Assembly: GCA_947176965.1 (NCBI GenBank)
Contig: CAMWSU010000021.1
Span: 1 to 35,286, forward strand
Length of the DNA stretch: 35,286 nucleotides
Reading direction: 5' to 3'
Origin: an uncultured Lachnospiraceae bacterium
Lineage (GTDB): Bacteria > Bacillota > Clostridia > Lachnospirales > Lachnospiraceae
Within the stretch, counting starts at the first letter, position 1. Each line of letters begins with the position of its first letter. Below are positions 24,830 through 31,436 of this stretch, one piece after another. The notes under the pieces were generated by a model. That model was given only the letters and a program-made list of their open reading frames with translations, did not search any database and was not told the DNA's origin. A program made the translations under genes and the position numbers.

Positions 24830-24852
24830 TGTTTTTGACGAGATTGACGAGA
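24807..24852. promoter_or_regulatory. operator: tandem 9-mer inside an 18-bp inverted repeat
   Basis: TCTCGTCAATCTCGTCAA (24812-24829) is followed after five bases by its exact complement at 24835-24852. Each arm is two tandem copies of the 9-mer TCTCGTCAA, and the repeat extends partly further toward the -10 box. The left arm contains the -35 box of the regulator promoter, so binding there would block RNA polymerase. Autoregulation by the AlbA_2 regulator is inferred. Confidence 0.8.
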
Positions 24853-24866
24853 AAAAGGGCACAATT

Positions 24867-24935
24867 GCAGGCTATTACCGTCTCCGCTTTTTATTTGCAA
24901 TAACCGCGCTATGCAAACATATCATATCGTTTCAC
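24867..24935. repeat. dispersed palindromic repeat, family B copy 1
   Basis: Core: GCAGGCTATTACCG ... TTTTTATTTGCAATA then CCGCGCTATGCAAA and CATATCATATCGTTTCA. The GGCTATT and AATA(A/G)CC parts pair imperfectly. It overlaps the last codons and stop of the methyltransferase gene (24909 onward), so the repeat encodes the C-terminal KRYDMFA. Related copies are at 26399-26449 and 27718-27786. Confidence 0.75.
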
Positions 24936-25676
24936 AAAAACGGTATTCCCGACATGCACATGATTTACCCACACAATGCCGTTTTCATTTGTTATCTCAT
25001 ATAATTCTTTATCCTTAATCACGGTATTATGATAGAGCTTTATATATTCATCTTTTTGGGGAAAAGGAAATCTCATTTCGGTGAGGACTTGCTTTTCTTT
25101 TACAAACCCATTGTTCGTAAATAACTCATCCAGCTCACCGGAGGAGTAAAAATGATTATGACCGTCTCTTTTTACCCTCATGAACGCATCAATGACTCCC
25201 GTATCATCCTTCTCGTTTCCCATAGGATCAGAGACCATGACTTTTCCTCCCGTTTTCAAAAGCCAGTTCATTTGCCTGACGGCATTTGCCGCGTTCGGAA
25301 AATGATGAAATGCATATCGGGTGACGATCAGATCAAAGCTCTCACTCCGAAACGGATACGCTAATCCGTCAAATGTTTGGAAGCTCAGGTTTGTGATCCC
25401 CTTTTCTCTCACTGCGGCATTATTTTTTTGTATGATCGTCTCTGCAATATCAATTCCGCAGACCTGTGCCGCCGGAAAAGCTTCCGCCAGCGGGAACGCC
25501 AGGTAGCCGGTGCCCGTTCCGATATCCAGAATCTGATCATACGCGCCGTCCTGTACCAAGGATAACAATAGGGATAAATGCGCGTCATCCCTTATGATAC
25601 CGGCATATTTTTCATTATCCAATATCCGGTTAAAGCTCTTTTTTGCCTGCTCCACCTGTTCCATATCACGATTCAT
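24909..25676 (-). CDS. class I SAM-dependent methyltransferase
   Basis: 255 residues from the ATG at 25676, which follows GGGGAGG by about eight bases; a longer in-frame start at 25715 lacks a good site. Motif I is ILDIGTGTGYLAFPLAE near residue 47, followed by CGIDIAE (motif II acid), and LIVTRYAFHHFP near 115, the pattern of UbiE/Methyltransf_11 enzymes. The substrate is unknown. A long imperfect palindrome sits in its promoter region (25722-25753). The last seven residues come from a dispersed repeat, suggesting that repeat insertion reshaped the C-terminus. Confidence 0.9.
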   Translation of the reverse strand: MNRDMEQVEQAKKSFNRILDNEKYAGIIRDDAHLSLLLSLVQDGAYDQILDIGTGTGYLAFPLAEAFPAAQVCGIDIAETIIQKNNAAVREKGITNLSFQTFDGLAYPFRSESFDLIVTRYAFHHFPNAANAVRQMNWLLKTGGKVMVSDPMGNEKDDTGVIDAFMRVKRDGHNHFYSSGELDELFTNNGFVKEKQVLTEMRFPFPQKDEYIKLYHNTVIKDKELYEITNENGIVWVNHVHVGNTVFVKRYDMFA

Positions 25677-25721
25677 CGCAGTTTCCTCCCCTTCTCTGAT
25701 GTCTCCAATCCCCAATCAAAC

Positions 25722-25753
25722 GGGCATGTACTATTTTAACATAGCACATGCCC
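25722..25753. promoter_or_regulatory. palindrome in the methyltransferase promoter region
   Basis: GGGCATGT (25722-25729) pairs with ACATGCCC (25746-25753), and inside, after one mismatch, CTAT pairs with ATAG. On the reverse strand TTGCGG and TATGTT, 17 bases apart, could be a weak promoter overlapping it. It could be an operator or the terminator stem of the DUF1062 gene; no good U-tract follows. Confidence 0.45.
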
Positions 25754-25771
25754 TCGCATTCCGCAATATTC

Positions 25772-26368
25772 CTACTGATTGAAAATCTGTCCCCTCATCC
25801 GGACAGAAATGGTGTGCGGTTGTACGGCCTCCCATTGCAGTTCCCCTTCCCGCAGCATATTTTGAACCTGACTTCTCGACATGCCCAAGGTCTCCGCGAT
25901 CTGCTTTTCCGGTCGGATTTTTAATCCATAAGTATTGTGTACGTTAAGTACGAGTCCGCCTTCTTTGGTGCCGCCATCATCCTTGTCCTCACATTGTGTC
26001 GTATCATGCAGTTTCACAATGTCATAGTGTAATCGATCGAAATCGATCTCTGCTTTATTTTTTTGAAATAATGACATGTCTCTGCCGTATTTTTCCGCAA
26101 GCTCCTCCTCATTCCTTACAAAGCAATCGTATTCTTCTTTCGGAATGGATGAAGCTTTTTTCCGTTCATAAATCGTCAGATTTAAGGTATGCCGGCATGA
26201 CTCACACTGATAGATCAGCCAGACATCCAGCTTATTGCCGTTGGCGTTTACGCGGAATTTTTTCGTGTTTATAAAATTCGTTTTTCTGCAGCATCCGGCA
26301 CAGCCCCGGATCACTGAGAAAGATTCTTTTGGGACAATCTCATATTCTATGATTCTACAATAGCTCAT
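25772..26368 (-). CDS. DUF1062 domain-containing protein
   Basis: 198 residues from the second ATG (26368), six bases after GGAG; the ATG two codons earlier abuts that site. The N-terminal part has the DUF1062 pattern: IRGCAGCCRKTNFINTKKFRVNANGNKLDVWLIYQCESCRHTLNL, i.e. two Cys pairs (CAGCC and CESC) that look like a zinc ribbon. The middle is charged and helical. The C-terminal LKIRPEKQIAETLGMSRSQVQNMLREG resembles a helix-turn-helix. The family function is unknown to me; the zinc ribbon plus HTH-like end suggests nucleic-acid binding. It lies between two methyltransferase genes in the same direction. Confidence 0.85.
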   Translation of the reverse strand: MSYCRIIEYEIVPKESFSVIRGCAGCCRKTNFINTKKFRVNANGNKLDVWLIYQCESCRHTLNLTIYERKKASSIPKEEYDCFVRNEEELAEKYGRDMSLFQKNKAEIDFDRLHYDIVKLHDTTQCEDKDDGGTKEGGLVLNVHNTYGLKIRPEKQIAETLGMSRSQVQNMLREGELQWEAVQPHTISVRMRGQIFNQ

Positions 26369-26398
26369 TTGCATCTCCTATTCACGATAGTCTGATGC

Positions 26399-26449
26399 GC
26401 AGGCTATTACCGTTTCAGTTTTTTATTTGCAATAGCCGCGCTATGCAAA
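26399..26449. repeat. dispersed palindromic repeat, family B copy 2
   Basis: Starts GCAGGCTATTACCGTTTC and ends GCAATAGCCGCGCTATGCAAA. Matches copy 1 over its first 50 bases with few changes. Here GGCTATT and AATAGCC pair exactly. Lies between the methyltransferase at 26502 and the DUF1062 gene. Confidence 0.75.
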
Positions 26450-26501
26450 ATAAACGGGTGTCGTCATAAAGCGGTTTCCTCCTCTCTTCTCTCATGGATT
26501 C

Positions 26502-27203
26502 CTATTCTTTTTTTGCCACAATGATGTCCGCTTCCTCCGGCGCATCCCATATTTTTTCCGCATGGAATCCCGCGCTTTCTAATAAGGAAAGCTCGTGCTC
26601 CAACGTCAGCGGAATGTCAAAATGAACAAAATGCTGTTCGGGAATGACGGACTTTTTTCGTTTCTCCGTGTACGTACCCCGCAAAAGTTCTTCCTCCTCC
26701 TCACAGCAAGCAAGGTAATCGCCCAAGAGGAATACGCCGCCCGCCTTCAGACCAAGAAAGATTTTCTTGTAGAGTTCTTTTTTGGCCTCCGGCAGAAAAT
26801 GATGCAGGCTTTCAAAAGAGATTACGGCATCCCATTGTTCTGAGCCGAAATCATATTGAAAATAATCCCGGCACACGGTCGTCAGTTTTTTTTCGGGATG
26901 CTTTTGCCTCAGTCGATCCAACATGTCCTCACAAAGATCGACGCCCGTAACGGCAATATCAGGGTTCTTTTTCCAAATCTGATCCAATTCCAGACCGGTG
27001 CCGCACCCCAAATCCAAAATATTCCGGCAGGCGTCGGGCAGCAGCTCGGCAAATCTCTGATAGGACTTTTCCCAAATCCCCATATGCTCCTCATAACCGT
27101 CCAGTCTTTTTGTAAAAAAGTCAGCCATCTCCTCCAGCGGAGAATCCGCCGTATCTGAAAGCCACTGTTTCAGATCGCGCAAATATTGTTCTCTTGATTC
27201 CAT
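26502..27203 (-). CDS. class I SAM-dependent methyltransferase
   Basis: 233 residues. Motif I is ILDLGCGTGLELDQIW near residue 61, then VTGVDLCEDML (motif II acid), and VISFESLHHFLPEAKKELY, typical of Methyltransf_11/25 enzymes. The C-terminal region carries a short CCEEEEELLRG acidic stretch and a HFDIPLTLEHELSLLESAGF segment, as in small-molecule methyltransferases that use a lid. Substrate unknown. AAAGGA lies about eight bases before the ATG. It is not an obvious paralogue of the methyltransferase at 24909 in sequence, although both lie in the same island. Confidence 0.9.
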   Translation of the reverse strand: MESREQYLRDLKQWLSDTADSPLEEMADFFTKRLDGYEEHMGIWEKSYQRFAELLPDACRNILDLGCGTGLELDQIWKKNPDIAVTGVDLCEDMLDRLRQKHPEKKLTTVCRDYFQYDFGSEQWDAVISFESLHHFLPEAKKELYKKIFLGLKAGGVFLLGDYLACCEEEEELLRGTYTEKRKKSVIPEQHFVHFDIPLTLEHELSLLESAGFHAEKIWDAPEEADIIVAKKE

Positions 27204-27258
27204 TTCGTTTTCCTTTCTGCCGTCCTATGTTCGGGCAATCACAAACACCATTTCCTGA

Positions 27259-27326
27259 GAAACCGCTGATTAAAGCGTTTCCCGCACCGGATTTGTCGGT
27301 GGCACTAAGGGTCAGCGCTTCCTTTG
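27259..27326 (-). repeat. dispersed palindromic repeat, family A copy 3
   Basis: Read on the reverse strand it begins AGGAAGCGCTGA and ends with CAAATCCGGTGCGGGAAACG followed by CTTTAATCAGCGGTTTC. Both ends match copy 1 (13053-13175) closely, but the middle is about 55 bases shorter. The end hairpin has a one-base bulge. It lies in the gap between the CD3324-type gene and the methyltransferase gene. Confidence 0.75.
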
Positions 27327-27384
27327 TGTAAGAATAGTTTAACAGATATCACCGTATTCAAACACCTTAACCTTATTTATAAAA

Positions 27385-27414
27385 AACGTGAGCCAACTTT
27401 CGTCAGCTCACGTT
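27385..27414 (-). terminator. terminator overlapping the CD3324-type stop codon
   Basis: AACGTGAGC (27385-27393) and GCTCACGTT (27406-27414) form a perfect 9-bp stem. On the reverse strand it is followed by TTTTATAAATAAGG. The stop codon (27403-27405) lies in the loop, so translation to the stop could affect hairpin formation. Confidence 0.75.
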
Positions 27415-27684
27415 CTGTCGTTTTTCTTGTCTGATGATGCGCTGTATGCTTTTTTCGGATAAATAATAGTGGTCCGCCAGTTCCTCGATAGACATACCGG
27501 ACAAATGATCCTGATAGATTGATTCATTCCTGCGCTGCAGTTCGTACCGGTATGAAGTCTTACTTCCCCACTGCTGCCTGTTCTCCTGCTTTCGCGGAAT
27601 ATAGATGTTTGCTCCGTCAACATACTGCTGTATCAGCTCTATTACCTCGTTTGGCAGAAATTCTTCTGCTCTCCTATAGCCCAT
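27403..27684 (-). CDS. CD3324-type helix-turn-helix protein
   Basis: 93 residues, the usual length for CD3324-family proteins. The sequence VIELIQQYVDGANIYIPRKQENR is the family's core, and IYQDHLSGMSIEELADHYYLSEKSIQRIIRQEK near the C-terminus is a clear helix-turn-helix of the Mor/homeodomain-like type. It is probably a DNA-binding regulator, but its targets are unknown. A strong ribosome binding site (TAGGAGG) precedes it. A terminator overlaps its stop codon. Confidence 0.88.
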   Translation of the reverse strand: MGYRRAEEFLPNEVIELIQQYVDGANIYIPRKQENRQQWGSKTSYRYELQRRNESIYQDHLSGMSIEELADHYYLSEKSIQRIIRQEKRQNVS

Positions 27685-27717
27685 GTCTGCCTCCTAAATG
27701 TGTATTTTTTAGGAATC

Positions 27718-27786
27718 GCAGCGGCTATAACAATTTCTTTATATTATTGCAATAGCCTCTGCTATGCAAACATAACATATCGTTTC
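27718..27786. repeat. dispersed palindromic repeat, family B copy 3
   Basis: Matches copy 1 in its right half: GCTATGCAAACATA then CATATCGTTTCA differs by one base over about 30. The left half (GCGGCTATAACAATTTC) is more diverged. In copy 1 the same right half encodes the last codons of a methyltransferase. Confidence 0.7.
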
Positions 27787-27985
27787 ATACAATAATCCCC
27801 CTTTCCGTCACGCTTGACCGCCGTTACTATTTTTCCTCCTGTTCCCATAGTGCACGAAAACAGGCGCCTGTCCGCCTCTTATGATTTTCCATGCGCTATG
27901 CTTTTCGTAAAATTGTTTGGGATGAAGCATAGAATTCATAAGAGAGATTTCCTATAAGACACGGCAGAGCGCCGTCAAAGAATAT

Positions 27986-28159
27986 ATGCTCTTTGCTGAT
28001 TATACAAAGTTTTGCCTCTTGCGTCAAGATAGCACCCTAAAAATCTCATTTAAGATAATGGCCGCCGGGATAACACTCCGGCAATTTTACCAACTCACAT
28101 TGAATTATCTGGAGGCTCATGATAATATTCAGATTAGCAAATCGGAATTTATGGAGTGA
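27986..28159 (+). CDS. possible short ORF or gene remnant before the GNAT gene
   Basis: A 57-codon frame from ATG 27986 ends in a TGA at 28157-28159, six bases before the GNAT start. The C-terminal part (ITLRQFYQLTLNYLEAHDNI) looks like real amphipathic helix coding; an inner ATG at 28058 would give 33 residues. No strong ribosome binding site is seen at either ATG. It may be the remnant of a longer gene or a leader peptide coupled to GNAT translation. I do not recognise it. Confidence 0.35.
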   Translation: MLFADYTKFCLLRQDSTLKISFKIMAAGITLRQFYQLTLNYLEAHDNIQISKSEFME

Positions 28160-28165
28160 ATCAAT

Positions 28166-28696
28166 ATGCAACTCAGAACACAGAAGGTAAAAATAAGCAA
28201 CACGGATATAAAACGCATTTACTTTGAAGCCTTTCCTAAAAGGGAGCGCATGCCATTTCCCATGATGGTGGCAATGTCTAAATTATGGAATACGCAGTTT
28301 TTTGGCTTTTATGACGATAACATTCCTTGCGGATTTATATATTTAGCTTCTAACAGGAAGATCGTATTTGTGATGTTTTTTGCCGTGAATAAATGTCTTC
28401 GCTCAATGGGCTACGGCAGTTCTATATTGCAGCAAATTGAGAAAATGTATCCTAATAAGAAAATAATTATTTCCATTGAGCCTTGTGATGATAACGCTTC
28501 AGATATTGAACTTCGGAAAAAGCGTAAATCATTTTATATACAAAATGGATATGAAGAAACCGGATACATGATGAAGCTGAATGGTGTAGTGCAGGAAATA
28601 ATAATAAAAAATGGTAAGTTTATAAAAAGAGAGTTTCGTTCGTTCTTCGCCTTTTACAGTTTTGGCAGTATGTATCCAAAAATTTGGCAAACATAG
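28166..28696 (+). CDS. GNAT family N-acetyltransferase
   Basis: 176 residues, the only plus-strand gene. GGAG lies nine bases before the ATG. The core FFAVNKCLRSMGYGSSILQQIE near residue 75 fits the acetyl-CoA pyrophosphate loop (here R-x-x-G-Y-G-S) of GNAT enzymes, followed by IIISIEPCDD and the RKSFYIQNGYEETGY strand-helix typical of the family. It probably acetylates a small molecule or a protein N-terminus/side chain; the acceptor is unknown. The gene is AT-rich compared with the neighbours and points against the general gene direction, suggesting recent acquisition. It converges with the CPBP protease gene, whose stop is only two bases away. Confidence 0.85.
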   Translation: MQLRTQKVKISNTDIKRIYFEAFPKRERMPFPMMVAMSKLWNTQFFGFYDDNIPCGFIYLASNRKIVFVMFFAVNKCLRSMGYGSSILQQIEKMYPNKKIIISIEPCDDNASDIELRKKRKSFYIQNGYEETGYMMKLNGVVQEIIIKNGKFIKREFRSFFAFYSFGSMYPKIWQT

Positions 28697-28698
28697 CA

Positions 28699-29403
28699 TC
28701 AGTTTGCTTTTTCTATCCACACCGCATAAGCCAGCGAGACGACAGTCAATACCACCGCCACGATCATGTCAGATGCTTTTCCCCTGCTAACCCCAAACGC
28801 GCTGAGGGAATTAACTGCACTGTGTGTCAGGATGCAGGGGATCAAGCTTTTTGAACGATAAAAAATGATCGTAAAAAGAAATCCGACTGCCGAAGCATAA
28901 CAGATCTGTAATAAGGTTGAAAACACTTCCGCACCGTTTAAGAGGTTGACGATATGACCGATCCCAAAAGTGATACTCGAAATGAGGATCGCGCGTTTCA
29001 CATCTTGCCTGCACATTGCCTTGAATAAAAAACCCCGGAAAATGACTTCCTCCAAAAATCCCACGCACAGCATACTTACCACATACAGTATCGTTTCCAA
29101 AACGGACATCCGAAGAGCTGCCCCGCGCCAAAGATTCGTGGATGCGATCACAACAAGCGGCAAAAAATACAGGTATTTCCCGTAGTCAATTTTCACTTTA
29201 CCAAGCCCGTATTTCTCTGCCAGTCCGTTCCTGCCGATCCAAACCGCAAGAAATGCGGTCATGGCCAGACACAGGGGCGCCGTAACAATCTTCACTGTCC
29301 CCAGATCCGCTGAAATCTGATCTGCTACACTGAACAGGATGACATACAGGCCAATCCAGGCCAAAGAAAAAGCAAGCTCATTTTTTTGATAGAAATGCGT
29401 CAT
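28699..29403 (-). CDS. CPBP family intramembrane metalloprotease (CAAX-type)
   Basis: About 234 residues with six to eight membrane helices. The family motifs are visible: EEVIFRGFLF (Glu-Glu and Arg) near residue 115, FGIGHIVNL (His) near 148 and a third helix with HSAVN near 205. Such proteases cleave within membranes and in Gram-positives are often linked to bacteriocin self-immunity or peptide processing. The start is either ATG 29403 (12 bases from AGGAGG) or TTG 29409 (6 bases). It overlaps the end of the TetR gene, so the two are co-transcribed, suggesting TetR control of this protease. Confidence 0.88.
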   Translation of the reverse strand: MTHFYQKNELAFSLAWIGLYVILFSVADQISADLGTVKIVTAPLCLAMTAFLAVWIGRNGLAEKYGLGKVKIDYGKYLYFLPLVVIASTNLWRGAALRMSVLETILYVVSMLCVGFLEEVIFRGFLFKAMCRQDVKRAILISSITFGIGHIVNLLNGAEVFSTLLQICYASAVGFLFTIIFYRSKSLIPCILTHSAVNSLSAFGVSRGKASDMIVAVVLTVVSLAYAVWIEKAN

Positions 29404-29974
29404 GATCAATGATAACCTCCTGCTTTAACGCATGGCATACTCCGGCAAACGCGCGCTCCAAGTCCAACGCGACGGCAGCCTCGTCATACTTCATGGTATT
29501 ATTCGCAAACATGCCGGCATACCCGTGAACAAAGAGAAACAGCAATCGGAAGATCGCTTTCGCCCGCGCGATGTCTGTATCCGCCGACTCGCTGAGCACA
29601 TTCAGGATCGGCAGCAGCTCTTCGGCATCAATCAGTTCGGAAATGCTTTTCCCCGCAAACTCGTCGGACTGGAACAGCAGGCGAAAAAGCTGCTTTTCCG
29701 TTTGCGCAAACCGGATATAGGACAGCCCCATCTCCAGCATCGGGCTGTCACCGTGAATGTCCATCAGATAAGCCGTGTGATACGCATCCGCTTTTTGATA
29801 AACCGCTTTTTTCATGTCCTCGATCGTCTTAAAATGGTACATGACCGGCTGTGTGGAGCAGCCGAGCTTTTCGGAAACCGTGCGGGCATTGACTGTCTCA
29901 ATCCCAAATTCTCTCGCCACTTCAAACCCTGCGTCTATGATCATTTCCTTTGTAATCTTCGCTTTTGGCGGCAT
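29378..29974 (-). CDS. TetR/AcrR family transcriptional regulator
   Basis: 198 residues from ATG 29974, eight bases after GGAG. The N-terminal helix-turn-helix (about residues 10-52: ITKEMIIDAGFEVAREFGIETVNARTVSEKLGCSTQPVMYHFKT) matches TetR family proteins. The C-terminal helical domain would bind a ligand. The promoter upstream carries an 18-bp perfect inverted repeat that overlaps the -35 box, the expected site for autorepression. The downstream CPBP protease gene overlaps by about 26 bases and should be regulated with it. Confidence 0.93.
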   Translation of the reverse strand: MPPKAKITKEMIIDAGFEVAREFGIETVNARTVSEKLGCSTQPVMYHFKTIEDMKKAVYQKADAYHTAYLMDIHGDSPMLEMGLSYIRFAQTEKQLFRLLFQSDEFAGKSISELIDAEELLPILNVLSESADTDIARAKAIFRLLFLFVHGYAGMFANNTMKYDEAAVALDLERAFAGVCHALKQEVIIDHDAFLSKK

Positions 29975-30050
29975 GATCATTTCTCCTTTATGACATCATC
30001 TAAATATCAAACCTCGCATGCTCTTTGGATCGCTTTCGCGGGACAATCAG

Positions 30051-30078
30051 ATCATACAAGCATAAATAATAATGCCAA
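30051..30078 (-). promoter_or_regulatory. promoter of the tetR–CPBP operon
   Basis: On the reverse strand TTGGCA (30073-30078) and TATGAT (30051-30056) are 16 bases apart, each one base from consensus. The -35 box is part of the left arm of the 18-bp inverted repeat. Confidence 0.65.
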
Positions 30079-30119
30079 TATATAATTATCATTATATAAC
30101 AATAATTATATATTGGCAT
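30072..30119. promoter_or_regulatory. 18-bp perfect inverted repeat, likely TetR operator
   Basis: ATGCCAATATATAATTAT (30072-30089) and its exact complement at 30102-30119 are separated by 12 bases. The left arm holds the -35 box of the tetR promoter. The loop also carries a TATAAT on the reverse strand. Each arm is long for a single TetR site, so two operators or one large operator may be present. Confidence 0.75.
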
Positions 30120-30163
30120 CCATAGCTTGTCAATCCTTTTTAATTAAATTTTCTTTTGCAGCT

Positions 30164-30844
30164 TCATTCTGACCTCTTCACATAGAAAGAATAATACGCT
30201 GTCCCACCATAACCGTTTTCCGTATTCCATTCCGCCGTGACTTCATAGATATAACCGCCGATTTTCAGCTCGATTTCATTTTCCATGACCGTGATGTCTT
30301 CACTCTCCGCGGTCGGATCAGACCAATTTTCATCACTCCAGCACCGAATGCTTACGATTCGATCCGGTTCTTCAGCAAAACGCAGGACAGCGGTTTTGCA
30401 TGTTGTTTCAAGCGGCGGCAGCCACGCTTCACAATCGAGAGGATGCGCATGATCCACTTCTATCCCCGTAGAAGTTCCATCCCCATTTTCACGTTGCCAG
30501 GAATACGTTCCCAACAGCGCATCATGAGCGTTTTCATCGCTGATCACAGTCAATAGGGGCGGTTTCTCTAATCTGACCGATGTACCCTCCTCCATCACGG
30601 AAAACTCCGCATAATACCACTTTGCATCATAATCTCCCGAACTGCGGAAATTCATGATCTCTTTTACGATGCGGTAGGTTCCCGGCGTCAGTTCACCGTA
30701 TAAAAACCCCCAGTCTTCCTCAAACTCGACGCTTCCCTCATCGGGGATACACCACGCCTCAGCCGTCCATCCGATCTCGTCGCCGATTCCCTGTGCATAG
30801 GGCATCTGCACCCATTCGTCCACTTCTTTTTTCTCAATCCGGTA
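30164..30844 (-). pseudogene. C-terminal part of an Ig-like lipoprotein, separated by an in-frame TAG
   Basis: The reading frame continues directly from the upstream lipoprotein frame through a single TAG (30845-30847) and stays open to 30164. The first codons read YRIEKKEVDEWVQMPY, which continue the strand pattern of the Ig-like domain begun before the stop. Further motifs are EDWGFLYGELTPGTYRIVKEI and a second module GTYSWQRENGDGTSTGIEVDHAHPLDCEAWLPPLE. An internal ATG at 30823 gives a 219-residue frame but lacks a clear ribosome binding site, so independent translation is unlikely. Confidence 0.7.
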
Positions 30845-31393
30845 CTAGCTTCCGCTCGTGAGCTCGCCTGTCGGCGCTCCGCCGCGCTTTATAAATACAA
30901 TCGTACAGCCCGTTGCGCTCACCGACTCCGCGCGCAGCGTCAATCCCCAGTCGTCTTCCTGCCCTGCATCCGCTTCCTGTGGCATTTCCTCTTCCATGAC
31001 AGGCGGGTCTGATGGATTCCTAACAGAATACCATTCCCCTTCCATGAGAAGATAACAATCATTCGGACCGTTGATAATATAGGAATATTCCGACTTGTTC
31101 TCCCCTGCAAATACAAAGCCGTACGCTTCACCGCCATCCATGTCTCCGGGCGTATTTCCTTCCTCAAACTGCTCCCGCCTGCACTCTAAGCCGTTGATCC
31201 ATGTCCTGAATGCCTCGACGGTTTCGCCGTTTATCACCCACTCTGTCATCTGTCCGCTGACGATGTGGGATACAGAAACCGTCGTCACATCATCACCAAC
31301 AATTTCGGAGACGGGACTTTCAAAACCACGACCACTGCCGCAGCCAGCCGATAAACAGCATGCCAGTATGAGTATCACAACCTTTTTTTTCAT
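30845..31393 (-). CDS. lipoprotein, N-terminal part of a gene split by an in-frame TAG
   Basis: 182 residues from ATG 31393, eight bases after GGAG. A signal peptide ends in LSAGC, so Cys is likely lipidated and the protein surface-anchored. The first mature domain (WVINGETVEAF ... YSYIINGPNDCYLLMEGEWYSVRNP) is not recognised. Residues from about 150 (WGLTLRAESVSATGCTIVFIKRGGAPTGELTSGS) are the first strands of an Ig-like domain common in Clostridia, cut by the TAG. The whole product would be about 410 residues. It follows the vWA lipoprotein gene in the same direction. Confidence 0.75.
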   Translation of the reverse strand: MKKKVVILILACCLSAGCGSGRGFESPVSEIVGDDVTTVSVSHIVSGQMTEWVINGETVEAFRTWINGLECRREQFEEGNTPGDMDGGEAYGFVFAGENKSEYSYIINGPNDCYLLMEGEWYSVRNPSDPPVMEEEMPQEADAGQEDDWGLTLRAESVSATGCTIVFIKRGGAPTGELTSGS

Positions 31394-31436
31394 CAATACC
31401 ACTCCTTTTTGGAATCCTCATGAACGCTTCTTTTTT

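Larger units (their letters stand above)
27685..28165. other. 480-base divergent intergenic region with palindromes
   Basis: The region separates the leftward CD3324-type gene from the rightward GNAT gene. It holds family B repeat copy 3 (27718-27786), a perfect 12-base palindrome ACAGGCGCCTGT (27860-27871), and a long imperfect palindrome with pairs CTCTTATG (27876-27883)/CATAAGAG (27937-27944) and CTATGCTT (27896-27903)/AAGCATAG (27925-27932). A short frame precedes the GNAT gene (27986-28159). I see no clear sigma-A promoter. Confidence 0.6.

Noticed and set aside
24909-27203. Two methyltransferases as a recent tandem duplication
   Set aside because: Their motif I, middle and C-terminal regions differ clearly; they share only fold-level features.
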